Of a stretch of DNA of 64,000 nt, positions 33,281-47,800 are shown in pieces (the stretch's first letter is position 1; every line of letters starts with the position of its first letter). The stretch spans positions 9,847,501 through 9,911,500 of the forward strand of contig OX359273.1 of the NCBI GenBank assembly GCA_947179155.2, given 5' to 3'. The notes beneath the pieces were generated by a model. It saw only the letters and a list, made by a program, of their open reading frames with translations. It was not told where the DNA came from and made no database searches. The DNA comes from Hedera helix (taxonomy: Eukaryota > Streptophyta > Magnoliopsida > Apiales > Araliaceae). The position numbers and the translations under genes were made by a program.

Positions 33281-34480
33281 CTGCAAGATACATCCTCTTG
33301 TAGTACTCTTTTCGTACTGCATTCCTTGGCTTATTTTAGGGCCTATATAATATTGACATGGGTGGTTAGGTATGTCATGTTTATAATAGAACATAGTTAG
33401 GTGGATTATAGGTTCATGTGAATTGTTTTGAACGCACCGAGTAGCGAACTGCCCACAGAAGCGAGCGTAGAATGCCATTCAGGCAACCCCTACCTTGGAA
33501 GAGGAACCTCGGATGGGAGCCCTACGATTGTTGAACGCCATCAAGGGGCAGGTTGCCGAGAAGAAGGTTGGTGGAGAAGGATTGATGTTTGTGGAAGTTC
33601 AGTTCCGTGGGATGAATGTTCCAAATAATCATGTGTCTGCGAGTGTGCAATTCCGCTCGGAGATGAGGAACCAAGAAATTTCATGACCTGTGCATTTATC
33701 ATGACAAAATTAGGTTGATCATGGGTTCATTCACTTGATAAGGTGTACCAAGCAAATACCCATATATCTCACACACGCTCTCTCTTTCTATTTATTTATT
33801 TGATCAATTTTTAATTTTCTTATAAACTCAAAGGGTCATAAAAAATCTCAAAATTTCAAACATAAGATTAAATACATTTAACATGATTTAAAATTGGTCT
33901 CATTTTTGTGTTAAGATTCTTTTGTTAAACTTGGTCTATTCCTCTAGAAGAATGAGTAACCCATGGCTCGCGTATTATTAATGTGTGGATTTAGTTTATT
34001 TTTTCTTCTTTTTTATATTTCTAGATTTTTGATTTACTGACACGAAGCTTGTGCTTCATTGATTTAATAATAAATTTTTATTTTTATCCTTAATGATTGA
34101 ATATATTCTTCTAAGTTAATATTTATAAAAAGCATTAAAACTCTTAATAAGTTTTATTAAACATTACTTAATTATTTGGAATATTTTTTGTTATCTTCTT
34201 ATTCTCTCGTGAATTATATTTGACATGAATTTTATGGGCGTGTCATATAGGTAAAGATGCGACTTGTGAGCTAGAGTACGAAGAAGACGCCAAGACTCCT
34301 CCCCTCTTGGAAGAACTGATTAGTAGTGCGAATAACAGGAGATGACAATTTCGGGTAACAGAAGAGCGAACTCTAAAGCTAAGACGTCATTGCTGATCAT
34401 TGGCAGATTGATAAGCACGGTAGAGATAAAGGAGCAGCAAAGCTATCATCAGAATGAATGAGCCTACAACAGCAGAATGA
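33281..34480. other. Unassigned intergenic sequence
   Basis: No domain or repeat that I can name. Two overlapping + strand frames at 33428-33690 are open for about 65 codons but look like no known protein. 33780-34230 is plain AT-rich sequence. Confidence 0.4.
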
Positions 34481-34489
34481 GATTACACT

Positions 34490-34930
34490 AAGGTCTACAA
34501 ATAGACGAGGTGTACAAAGAGAATAGAACAGCAGATTCCGTATTGCCCCACATCTCACACTCTCAACAACCAAGAAAGCATACAACAGCAGACTGAGATT
34601 ACACTCCAGTACTACGTTTGGATCGAAAGAATAGAACGAAATTGAGAGAAAAAATATAATGAAAAATACTATATTTAATAAGCATTTCAATAAAATGAAA
34701 ATTTATTCAATCCCTTTAATTTTTATTCCATATGAGAGATGGTTGAATAAAATTCATTCTAATTGAATAAATATGTGTAATAATTTTGCCTTCATATTAT
34801 ACCTATCACTCATTCTATTCATTCTTCCGTTTCATTCCTTCAATCCAAACGCAGATCTATAAATAGACGTGATGTACAAAGAGAATAGAACAGCAGATTC
34901 CGTATCGCTCCACATGTCACTCTCACTTTC
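34490..34930. repeat. Pair of ~75-bp direct repeats flanking a MITE
   Basis: 34490-34564 and about 34853-34930 share a run starting (A)G(A/G)TCTA(C/T)AAATAGACG and continuing through GTACAAAGAGAATAGAACAG. The MITE at 34614-34852 sits between them. Confidence 0.65.
34614..34852. mobile_element. Small MITE with ACGTTTGGAT termini
   Basis: About 240 bp. The left end ACGTTTGGATCGAAAGAAT pairs with the right end ATTCCTTCAATCCAAACGC as an inverted repeat of about 25 bp; the middle is AT-rich and non-coding. A relative lies at 62543-62812. I could not fix a target duplication. Confidence 0.65.
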
Positions 34931-35816
34931 ATATAGAAGAATTAATCAATACAAGTATACACAGAATAGCGTAACTGGGTGAGAGTTCAAAACACCACCA
35001 AAGCCAAAGCATGGGATAAAAGACTCTTCTCGAACACGTGGAAGATTTTCAAGCAAGATACTTCACTAAATTTTCAAAGTTGTCATCCATCTCTTCTTTC
35101 TCATGGATTCTACCGACACAAAGACAGACGACGATTAGAGCGACAACTTGAGCATGAGCAACTCAAACTCCGCTGATACATCTGAGTTCGCACAAGAGAC
35201 CAATTTTACAATATTTCTTCTATCAATGAGGTTCTTTTATTAATAAAGAAATAAATAAACAAATGCTTGATGACTTTCTTCTTTTTATTGATACGTCAAG
35301 TTGGTCCGAACTCACAATTATGGGGGCTGGAACCAGCAACCGTAAGGTTACTTCTCATTGCCTCTGCCATTTTTCCCACCACTTGGATTCACAAATGCTA
35401 AATAACTAGTCACAACTTTGCACTTTCAGAAACACTTATTGCTATGTTCAACTCAATAATGCTCTGAGATTATCAGCAGCCAAAAATTAACAAATGCTAA
35501 ATAACTTACAACACCTGAAGGCCTGCAGCTCTTTAAACTCACATGAGGATCCTTCCCCTTCGTCCGTTGGTGCAAGTTTTCACCATCAGCAACCTAAATA
35601 ATCAACGACCAGTAATAATAAAACCGATTGCTCAAACAATAAGAAAATAAGGAAGAAGCTAATAAAAACCTACCAAAGGAGATCCAGTGAAAGCACGATG
35701 CATATACATGTTTCACTTCTCTATAATTAAATTGATGGATACTTTGTATATCCTCACTCTGTTTTCGCCTTTGATGGTACTTTACAATGCAAAATCCACA
35801 AATGAGGACAAAGGAA
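34931..35816. other. Sequence downstream of the leucyl-tRNA synthetase gene
   Basis: Should contain the 3' untranslated region of that gene (reading leftwards from 35816). I see no other gene here. Confidence 0.4.
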
Positions 35817-38800
35817 CTACCGGTTTCCCACTTTGACATTTTCTCTGCTCAAAATAACGTTCAAGATTCTACCAGAAACATATATTCTCTTTTTGATGAT
35901 TTTCCCCTCCAAATACCTTGATAATTTTGGATCAAGTGAAGCAAGCTTGAACGCATCCTCCTCTGTACATGCTTCTTCAACCTGTATAGTACCTCTCGTC
36001 TTCCCATTGATCTGAACTGGTAGGATTATGGTAGATTCCTTTAGATAAGCAGGATCAGCCTTTGATTAAAATGGAAGGTGCCACAGGTCAGAAGACAAAC
36101 ACCAATATGTTCTTAATAGCAATATAAAGCCTATTGAATATCTTCCTGGATTTTTTATTTCTAACTAAAAGCAATTGGACGACAAAGGGGGTCGCTCTCC
36201 ACTACCCAAATCCCTTCTTCATAGAGATGAGGATTCATACTGCAACCACTTTTTCTTCCATGAGGACCAGTTATCTATTTTATTATATAAATCCAATTAT
36301 TATATCAAGTAGATACACATATAAATACATGTATATACACTTACCTTTTCTATTTGGTAAAACTCCAGAACTAAAGGACGTAATTGCTGAGGAAAACCAG
36401 AATAAAGAGCTTTATATTCATGTGATGTCCAAAAAGGAACTAAAAAATTCTACAGCAAGATATTAGCAAGCGGACTTTTAGGCCAGTCTAATAGATCATT
36501 TATCTTGAGGACTGATTCAGACTAGCTGTTATGAAACAGAAGGCCCAGTCCCAGCAAAAATGCACTGTTATGAGTAGATTTTCCGTAAGAAAAACTCGGT
36601 TTAACTTTGCAAGCTATTCATGGTTTTATAATTTTGTTTGTAAAGATATATGAGATCTCGAACCACTATATATTTCACTAAATGAGCTTGAGCAAGAAAA
36701 TATTGTTAATTAATACTCTCTCCATCCCACAAATATTGCAACACACCTTTTTGCACAAAATTTAAGAAACTTTCAAATTCTCACTTAGTTTCCTAATTGT
36801 TCCCAGTGAATTGTGTGCTTGAGAGTGCTCCAGGATTGTCAACCACAAAATTTAGTTAGTGGAGGGACACCCCTATATACCAAAATGATAAAAATTAATA
36901 TGATTATGGTAAATTAGTCATTTAACTTACAAAAGTAGTAAGTATTGCAATTTTTCTGGGACTTCCTGAAAACGAATACGTTGCAATATTTGTGGGACAA
37001 AGGGAGAATGAAATTAAAATATAAAAGCACAAGAAATTGGGGGAAGGGCAATATATTGACCATGTGTACGTGGGAAAGAGGGGAAGAGAGAGAGTACTTT
37101 GATTAGCTATTTATTACGCCATCTCACTGAAATAGAGAAAACTATACCTTAGGAAAAGTCTCATAGCCCAATGAAGATGGGTGTCCAAGACGAAACCAAA
37201 ACTCCTCAGACATGTGTGGCGCGTAGGGTGAAAGCAACAAAACAAAAGCTTCCACAATTGATCTCGGAAGTTTATCCCACTAAAGAAATGAAATCATAGT
37301 TAACAGATTAAAAATACTTCACAACTGAAACTTGAAACTAGAATGTAAACTGTCATATCAACAACTGAGCAATCCATCAAATTAATTAACTAATGAAGCA
37401 AAATATGATGCAAGTCACAAACGCTACAAGATCAGATGTTCATAAGCGTGACTCTGATTTTCATCCTCCAAACTTTTGTTGTTTTTTAATTTTCAAATAT
37501 GCTTGTATTTCCTCCAAACTTCTGTTGTTTTTCAATTTTCAGATATGTTTGCATCGGTACAGAAAGATCAAATAACGGGATAAGTATGTTCCTAATAGCA
37601 CATAAGCAAACTCACTAATATACACATAATTATGTATAGCTAGATCCTTAAATAGAGAGGGAGAAACTGTGGCTCCTAATTTCAGCCTTAAAATGTGTTT
37701 ATTCTAGCTATTCACTGCTCAGGTGTCGTATTATGTGAATACTGTAGGTACAAAAAGGGATTTGAGCTAGAGAGAGAGAGAGACCTTATACGCAGCATTA
37801 AGGAACTCCATCATTGCAGATATTCCAGTGTTGAACCGGGTTCCCTCAATCTCTTCAGTTACCTAATATAGTTTATCAATAGACATAATGAATTATCAAA
37901 AAAGTTTCAAACTTTGCTATTTCAGGTACTGTGTCATATGTTCTAATTGGTCATAACTTTTACTATATTATAAGAAAGATAATGCAACAAGGATAAAAGG
38001 TAAGCTTGCAAGTGAATACAATTGACAAGCCCCTTACTTTTTTGCTTCCAGATATCCATTATGACAAAATGAAATACAATGCACAAGAATAACAGGTGAA
38101 GCTTGCAAGTGAATACAATTGGCAAGCCCCTTACTTTTTTGCTTCCAGATATCCATTATGCTTACAAAATGAAATTAAAAAAAATTAAAAAAACTAACAA
38201 AAAATGAAAAATGAAAAACCCCACCAAATTGCATCTGATACGAACTGTAAAACATGACAGAAAAAGATATACAAGTTTGCATTCTAGATTTAATAACAGA
38301 ATATAAGAGAATGCAAGTAAACAGAGCATATATCTATAAATGAGATATTACCTTAACAATGCATTTATGAAGACATCGAAGTTGTTCTAGAGAAGGTTCA
38401 TCATCAACTGCTGTTGTTCCGTCTCGGAATGTACCATCAGGTAAAGGTGAACCAACAATCAACCTCCAAGCCCTCCCTAGAAATCGATGAACTCCATCAA
38501 TACCACTAGTATTCCAGGTTTTTGAGTCTCTACAAATCGAAATAATGAAAGGAAATATTATGAAAGAAAACAACGATACTTTTGTAATCATCTTATACAA
38601 TAAGATTTTGTTCAAGAGACAGCTACCTCAATGGTCCCATGAACATTTCATATAGCCTAAGAGAATCTGCACCATACTCCGCGATAACATCATCAGGATT
38701 TACTACATTTCCTCTACTTTTACTCATCTTGTGAGCACGAACAATCAAGCGAATATTTTGATTGTCTTTTAGTACAAAAGAATCACCAGATTTAAAGACC

Positions 38801-41800
38801 TGCATTAGTAAATAACACTTCATTATTTTATTTAGAATTTAGAAAAAAAGGAAGATGGGAAGATCAAGGAATTTAACCCTTATCTGCCACCTATAGTGAA
38901 AGCAATATAAGAGGAAGTAAATTATGCATTCATGAAGACGTACATTTTCCTCAGGTACTCTGTCTTGGCTATACTCACTCAACGCATCAACAGAGTCTGC
39001 TGAAACTAAATTCCCATCTGAATCTCTGCAAGCCAAATATTGAACCTGCAACTCATAACATTAAAAACTTTCTATAATGGAGCCTCAACTTGAATTGACC
39101 AAGGAACTTTGCTTACTTCCCCCAGGATTATCCCCTGGTTTATAACGCATTTAAAGGGCTCTTTTGTTGATACAACACCAATGTCATAAAGAACCTGATA
39201 TAAAGAACTTGTTTAGATGCTTTTATAGCTTAAAGCGTATATGAACTAAAAATAGGTCAACATTTCGATATAAGAAAAAGATGAAGGACAAATTTATGTT
39301 TGCATTAATAGAGCCCTCATTTGATTTGGAAGTCTTTGCATAGTCAATCTAGCATATCCTCCAACTATAAGTAATTTGATATGCTCTATTTGCATTAAAA
39401 GATCGACCATGCTTTCCAACTATATCCTCAATGAATAAATGCGGAGCAACTCCACTAAAATGAAGAGTATACTGTTTAGCTTAGCCCGTTTCAGCATTCA
39501 CCAATTTAGATAAAACCTTAATTATTGATGTAACAGCTAGTTCATTGACACTTCCAATACAATATTGTTTTCTCTCTTATTCAGCAAGGGAGAATAAAGA
39601 AGATTTATGTTCGATCTCTAGCTTTCTTTCAAGTTTGTCACAAACTGGTCTTTACCTTTGTGGGTTTGGCTGTTAACCATCACTAACTTTCTTCAAGGTA
39701 GCCAAGCATATGACGAAGAACGTATGTCAAAGAATATTAGCAATCTTCTTTGGTTATAGCTGATTACTTTTGTAATTAAAAATAAAGTAAATTTGGATTT
39801 TTTGTTCTGGGGATTATCAGGCATCTAGTGTATTTTAATAATAATCTTTAGGGCTGTAGAAATATGCTGTCAGGAATAGCATTTGGGCTAGGCCTTTTAA
39901 TGATATTCTTTGATTTAGCAAGTCCAATAAGAAGTCTAAGTTACAGAAAGAGAACTTAATCCCCAAGTTTTTGGTCCAAAGTCTTGGTTTTCTACATAAT
40001 TATTGTAATCCCAAGAGGTTTAAGGGAGTTGAACTATTTGATATTAAAGTTGTGTGCTTTTTTGGCTTTTGGGTCCGTGGATTACCAGCAGTCCGGCACT
40101 GTGGATCCCTGTGAGGATGAAGCACTCTCCTTGCTCTCCACCCCCCCCCCCCCCCCCGCCATAATATGCATCCTCTTTATCCTACATCAGAATAACTGAC
40201 ATAACTCTCTCATAGAGGTGAAATCTATTTTAGTTAGAAAGATGCTTAAACAATTCTTCTACTAACTGAGATTGATGGTGGATGATGAGGATAATAATTA
40301 CAGATGTTATATATTACAGAAAATGCAGTTGCCTCGTGTCGGTACTTGGGGGAAAAAGGTGACAAACACGAATTCAACTATAATTAGGACATATTTGGAT
40401 TACAAACCTTGTGCCAGAACCTAGAATAGAGTAAGTGAAGTACGGCATGCTCAGCACCACCAACGTATACATCAACTGGGCCCCAATACCTACATACTAC
40501 AATTGTTAATTTTTGCTGAAAAATGAATGATGTAAAACTTGCACAGCCTACAATTGCTTTGAACCATTTGCAATGCCAAAAAACTAGCTACAATGCTGTA
40601 CTTCAAGTGAAGCGAAAGAAAATAACAATATGGACCATATAGACTTGTGCGCGAAAGTGGATCTTACATTTCCTTTCTCTTGTCAACCAATGCTTTCGAA
40701 TTGTTAGGGTCCATAAATCTCAAGTAGTACCTGCATGTAAAATATATATATAACTCCAAAATCTGCACTTCATATTTACTATTTCCATATGTGATTTGTC
40801 ATTTGTCAGAAAATGTGTGTAACATGAACTAAGAAATTCATTCAAATCCTAACTCCTAACATAAGCTCCTCAATCACTTCACTTACCAACTTAAAAATTA
40901 AAGCATGGTCAGTTAATCAGACATTAGGAGATGAAGGGGAAATTTGTTTCCTTTCTTTCTTACTTTATTTTATCGATTTATTATTTTTCTCTTTTCTTCT
41001 CAGAGCCAAATTGTAGGCCTGCTTTGGCTAATTATATAGAAGAACATTTGGAAAAATTTCTCTTAGACATCAGATAATATATTCCGCTAAAGGAATAAAT
41101 ACCCAAAATTATTTAATAATTAAGATAAGAAATTATAAAAGATGAGAGGACTGTGATTGAACTGTATTTGATTACATAAAGGATATATTGGAAGTAACCA
41201 AACACTGATATTTAAATCGTGTTAATTTCTAAAATAACAATGACATCAGACTCCTTGAGTGCTATTTCAGGCTGATAGCTAGCAACTAGTGAGATAGCAT
41301 ATTTCCCAATTCAAAGGGAAATTTTAAAATTCATAAAACTCTTTCGACGCAAAAATCAACCATTCTTATGATTCTTTCTGTGTCAAGTTTCAATGGCATG
41401 TCCATGAGTAAAATATTTTCCAAAATAAATCATGAGTTAAAATTAAGGTGGTTGAAATTTTCTTTACATTCAGTGCTGAGCACAAGTGAATATACTGAGC
41501 GATTCCTTAGACACTGACACTCACCATCTGAAAGACAAGAAACATGGCTTCTTATGCAATCTGACATGCAAGGTCAGGTATTCAAATAATCGTCCGTGCT
41601 TTAGCTCTGGATAATTAGAAACTGCACTAAACACATATTTAAACCAATCTACAACATAATAGCTCAATCTTTCTAGTATACTTGTTGCCGCTGCCTGGAG
41701 AATCATGTCATAGGAATTGAATCGACAAACTTATTGTCTGTGTTCTCTAAAGCTCAATTAGAATGATTAAATGACAAGAAAGGACCTATAGGAATTGAAC

Positions 41801-44800
41801 CACGTTGCTGCAACCACATTATTTTAAATTCCGAACAAACAATAAATTGAACAATTACATACTCTTATTACTATAGTTGTCATGGCGTCGCCTAGGCGAC
41901 AACTAGGCATCCTAGCGCTAGAGAAGGATAAGGCGACGCCTTAGACGCTGAGCCGCCAAAGCTCATGCCTTGGTAACTAGTCCAAGTTAAGTGATTAATT
42001 CATTTTGTACCCATGACTCATTATAACTCATGTACTAGCTACATGGTGTAATTTTATTACTTATTAAACTTATAATGTGTGATGGATGTTGACTTAGTTG
42101 ATTCTTTATTTTCTTTGTACTATTTGTTGACTTGTTCTACTAGTTTTCAATGTCAAGTGTTTTATTTTTGAATTTTGACTGTTAAGTATTTATATAATTG
42201 TGTTTTTAATTGTATTTCATAGTGTTAGTTATATTTTGAGTTTTAATGTATATAAAATTTTATTATCCAATATACTATTGTAGTAAAATATATAATATAT
42301 AAATTGCACATTGTTAACGACTTATCGTCAGACGAGCGTCATAACGGGTGACTTATTTGCCTAGACGTCTTAGCAGTCAACTACTGTCGCGTTTCGTCGT
42401 AGCACCGTGACAACTATGATTATTACTAGTGTACTTATTTACCCAGAACCAATGAACTACTCTTATTTGACCGTCCTCTCCTTATCTTATTTTATGGAGC
42501 ACAAGGCTTTTTGCACAAAACCAATGCCAACACCAGATAAACAAGATTGTCTCACCCATGAAACCAATTATAAATATTAATATCATAGACATTCAGTTCT
42601 ATTTTCCATTTTGCTTAGATTAGTGTCTTAGGAAGTGAATACAATATATATGAGATCTTAGCAATTGATACAACATCCTACAAAAATGAACTGAAGTTTG
42701 ATGAACAATGTACCAACAAGAACCTGCCCATTGTGGCATGGTGTTTGTTTCACGTCTGGCAGGCTTCCCAGACAAGGGATCCTTGGTTTCAACCTGAAAA
42801 TCAGTTGTAAATTACTCTGATAAAATACATGTAGAAATTAGAAGATACCAGCTAAAGTTTTATGTCAAGCAAAGAATATATGCCTTTAATCATTTTAGCC
42901 ATAAGAAATCTTTTTGAGATTGGAACAGTGATAAGTGAATTTTATGTCTATTTATTGAATATTTTTAGACTTAATTATTTGTGAGTTTTTAAGTATTTTA
43001 AAAAATTTATTTAATTTTATGTGTTTTACTATTTTTATATTATTTTTATTTATTTTTTTAATTTAATTTTGTAGGAAAAATAAGCTTGGTGGCAATGTTG
43101 TAATTAACAGCAAGAGCTTAGGGGCAATTCTATGAATAATGAACTGCAAGGAGCATAATTGTAAATAATCAATAAACACCGGTGGCCTTTTAGTAATTAA
43201 GCAGGAGCAAGGTAAGGCGTGCAAGGCGCTAGAGTAGGATCACCATCACAGCATCAGCAAACCGCGCCATGCGCAGAAGGCATTAAGAAGACCGGGCGCT
43301 GAACAACATCATTTAGCAGCAAGTAGAAGGTATAAAGGGCCCGCGCCATGCGCGGGCGGTTGTTTGGCAGATTTATTGAAACTGTGTTGTTTCATTAGCG
43401 TGTGGGCAGCTCGTTTGACCTCGGTCAAAGCCGTGTTGGGCTTACACAATAAAGGCAGATTTCAAGATTTTGATTATTTTTTATTCCAAGTTGGATTTTA
43501 ATTCTTTTTAAGCTATGGATTTCTTATGTAGTCCTATAAATATACTATAAGACTCTTATTTTCAGCAGATTAGAGTATAATAAATTAGAAGTACACAAAA
43601 ATAAATTAGAGCTTAGATTTTTAATCAGATCTAAAGGAGATTTCAACGCGAAATTATTACACGGATTGAAGACGGAGCTTCAAAGATCACGCTTATCATA
43701 TTTATTCTCTAAACTCTTTTCTTTAATTTTTTGTAATTTGTGCATAATGAATTATTTTATTAATTTGATTTCTTTTTCAGTTATGGGCTAATTTTATATT
43801 AAGATTGTAATGGAACCCAATGTTTAGTTTAAATTAAATTTTTTTTTTTAATTATAATTGAATTGTTTATCATATTTTGTGCGTTCAAGTATTTATTATT
43901 TGCATTGATTAATGTGGTAATCTATATGAAATTAACGAACGGATTATAGCGTTTAGACCTAATTAATTATTTTGTGTGTTAATGTATTAATTAATTGCGG
44001 ATAATTAGCGTGTTAATATATACAAAATTGGGAGATGGAATATAGTTTTAGATTTGAATATGATAGCATCTGTTCATAAAATCTGTAAAAGGTTTATATG
44101 ATTAGTATATAGGATAGGGAATATACCTACATATTTTTTGCAGCCATAAAGAGAATCTAAGCTGAAAATCTTTATTAACATATTTCACATAGGAATATAG
44201 TGATTTAATTAATTAGGATGTTTCTTGTTAATTTTATTACCTTAGGGTCAGATTTAGAAAGATTTGTTTATGTAACTATCGGAAGAAGTATATAAATACT
44301 ATAGAGAATTCTCGGTCAACAATTTTATATAATTAATTAATTAAAAAGGGATTGAAGTGATTTAAATGAAGCATTGAGGGAAATTATAATTTTAAGTCTT
44401 TAAAATCGTATTTAATTCATTGTCATTTAAATTGTAAATAATCAATAAACACCGGTGGCCTTTTAGTAATTAAGCAGGAGCAAGGTAAGGCGTGCAAGGC
44501 GCTAGAGTAGGATCACCATCACAGCATCAGCAAACCGCGCCATGCGCAGAAGGCATTAAGAAGACCGGGCGCTGAACAACATCATTTAGCAGCAAGTAGA
44601 AGGTATAAAGGGCCCGCGCCATGCGCGGGCGGTTGTTTGGCAGATTTATTGAAACTGTGTTGTTTCATTAGCGTGTGGGCAGCTCGTTTGACCTCGGTCA
44701 AAGCCGTGTTGGGCTTACACAATAAAGGCAGATTTCAAGATTTTGATTATTTTTTATTCCAAGTTGGATTTTAATTCTTTTTAAGCTATGGATTTCTTAT

Positions 44801-47800
44801 GTAGTCCTATAAATATACTATAAGACTCTTATTTTCAGCAGATTAGAGTATAATAAATTAGAAGTACACAAAAATAAATTAGAGCTTAGATTTTTAATCA
44901 GATCTAAAGGAGATTTCAACGCGAAATTATTACACGGATTGAAGACGGAGCTTCAAAGATCACGCTTATCATATTTATTCTCTAAACTCTTTTCTTTAAT
45001 TTTTTGTAATTTGTGCATAATGAATTATTTTATTAATTTGATTTCTTTTTCAGTTATGGGCTAATTTTATATTAAGATTGTAATGGAACCCAATGTTTAG
45101 TTTAAATTAAATTTTTTTTTTTAATTATAATTGAATTGTTTATCATATTTTGTGCGTTCAAGTATTTATTATTTGCATTGATTAATGTGGTAATCTATAT
45201 GAAATTAACGAACGGATTATAGCGTTTAGACCTAATTAATTATTTTGTGTGTTAATGTATTAATTAATTGCGGATAATTAGCGTGTTAATATATACAAAA
45301 TTGGGAGATGGAATATAGTTTTAGATTTGAATATGATAGCATCTGTTCATAAAATCTGTAAAAGGTTTATATGATTAGTATATAGGATAGGGAATATACC
45401 TACATATTTTTTGCAGCCATAAAGAGAATCTAAGCTGAAAATCTTTATTAACATATTTCACATAGGAATATAGTGATTTAATTAATTAGGATGTTTCTTG
45501 TTAATTTTATTACCTTAGGGTCAGATTTAGAAAGATTTGTTTATGTAACTATCGGAAGAAGTATATAAATACTATAGAGAATTCTCGGTCAACAATTTTA
45601 TATAATTAATTAATTAAAAAGGGATTGAAGTGATTTAAATGAAGCATTGAGGGAAATTATAATTTTAAGTCTTTAAAATCGTATTTAATTCATTGTCATT
45701 TAAATTGTAAATAATCAATAAACACCGGTGGCCTTTTAGTAATTAAGCAGGAGCAAGGTAAGGCGTGCAAGGCGCTAGAGTAGGATCACCATCACAGCAT
45801 CAGCAAACCGCGCCATGCGCAGAAGGCATTAAGAAGACCGGGCGCTGAACAACATCATTTAGCAGCAAGTAGAAGGTATAAAGGGCCCGCGCCATGCGCG
45901 GGCGGTTGTTTGGCAGATTTATTGAAACTGTGTTGTTTCATTAGCGTGTGGGCAGCTCGTTTGACCTCGGTCAAAGCCGTGTTGGGCTTACACAATAAAG
46001 GCAGATTTCAAGATTTTGATTATTTTTTATTCCAAGTTGGATTTTAATTCTTTTTAAGCTATGGATTTCTTATGTAGTCCTATAAATATACTATAAGACT
46101 CTTATTTTCAGCAGATTAGAGTATAATAAATTAGAAGTACACAAAAATAAATTAGAGCTTAGATTTTTAATCAGATCTAAAGGAGATTTCAACGCGAAAT
46201 TATTACACGGATTGAAGACGGAGCTTCAAAGATCACGCTTATCATATTTATTCTCTAAACTCTTTTCTTTAATTTTTTGTAATTTGTGCATAATGAATTA
46301 TTTTATTAATTTGATTTCTTTTTCAGTTATGGGCTAATTTTATATTAAGATTGTAATGGAACCCAATGTTTAGTTTAAATTAAATTTTTTTTTTTAATTA
46401 TAATTGAATTGTTTATCATATTTTGTGCGTTCAAGTATTTATTATTTGCATTGATTAATGTGGTAATCTATATGAAATTAACGAACGGATTATAGCGTTT
46501 AGACCTAATTAATTATTTTGTGTGTTAATGTATTAATTAATTGCGGATAATTAGCGTGTTAATATATACAAAATTGGGAGATGGAATATAGTTTTAGATT
46601 TGAATATGATAGCATCTGTTCATAAAATCTGTAAAAGGTTTATATGATTAGTATATAGGATAGGGAATATACCTACATATTTTTTGCAGCCATAAAGAGA
46701 ATCTAAGCTGAAAATCTTTATTAACATATTTCACATAGGAATATAGTGATTTAATTAATTAGGATGTTTCTTGTTAATTTTATTACCTTAGGGTCAGATT
46801 TAGAAAGATTTGTTTATGTGACTATCGGAAGAAGTATATAAATACTATAGAGAATTCTCGGTCAACAATTTTATATAATTAATTAATTAAAAAGGGATTG
46901 AAGTGATTTAAATGAAGCATTGAGGGAAATTATAATTTTAAGTCTTTAAAATCGTATTTAATTCATTGTCATTTAAATTAATTTAGTTGTTAATTTGAAT
47001 TAGTTTTATTTTATAATTTATAGCATTTGTTTAAATAAAATTAATTTGATATAAAATTAGTAATTAGTATTAATTATTTTTAATTCTCTGTAGGAACAAT
47101 ACTCTTTCTTGCCATTATATAACTAGTCGATCACGTATATTTGCGTGTATTTCCTAAATAGTAAATTAGGCAAACAAACAATGGTAAATATTTATAAAAA
47201 ACACAACATAATTAGGACTTCAATACAACCATCAACCCATCCACGAATATCAAAACAAAGTAGTTTAGTCATAAATATGAAGCACTTAAATGCATACTGG
47301 CAATGAATAGAAAGCAAACATACCCAAGAAAGCGCTTTTGCAAGTGGCGGCTCCCCTGTCCCAGTGGGAGTGAAATCATCCAATTCAGGGAGGGTAAGGG
47401 GAAGCTCAAATTCCGGAATTGGAACAGTTTCACCAGTGTCATCCAATAAAACAACTGGGATGGGCTCCCCCCAATAACGTTGGCGAGCAAAAAGCCAATC
47501 CCTCAATTTGTAATTTACCTGTACAAATATATATTTTCATTAAATGGTAGAATCGAGAAACACCTCAAAATTAGTCCTTCCGTTCCACAGTTCCTCTATT
47601 CAAACGCTAGCCAGCCCTCCCCTCTCCCTCAAACCACAAGCCACACCCCACACCCAAAAAAAAGAGTAAAGAAGGAAAAACACATACATACACATCAACT
47701 CAAAGAGGGGAAAGGACATTCATACCTTTCTGTTTCCATTTCCAGTTTCCTCAACCCATTCAATGACTTTGGAAGCAGCTTCTTTGCTAGGCAAGCCATT

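Noticed and set aside
36134..36466. 110-codon + strand frame next to the last LeuRS exon
   Set aside because: Antisense to intron 19; composition is that of intron DNA and no domain is visible.
41521..41706. 61-codon - strand frame in LeuRS intron 11
   Set aside because: Not required for the LeuRS reading frame: exons 11 and 12 join directly, splitting the Trp codon.
43157..46978. CRISPR-like or satellite reading of the regular repeats
   Set aside because: Units are 1,273 bp, directly adjacent and lie in a plant intron; there are only three copies inside an LTR-like repeat.
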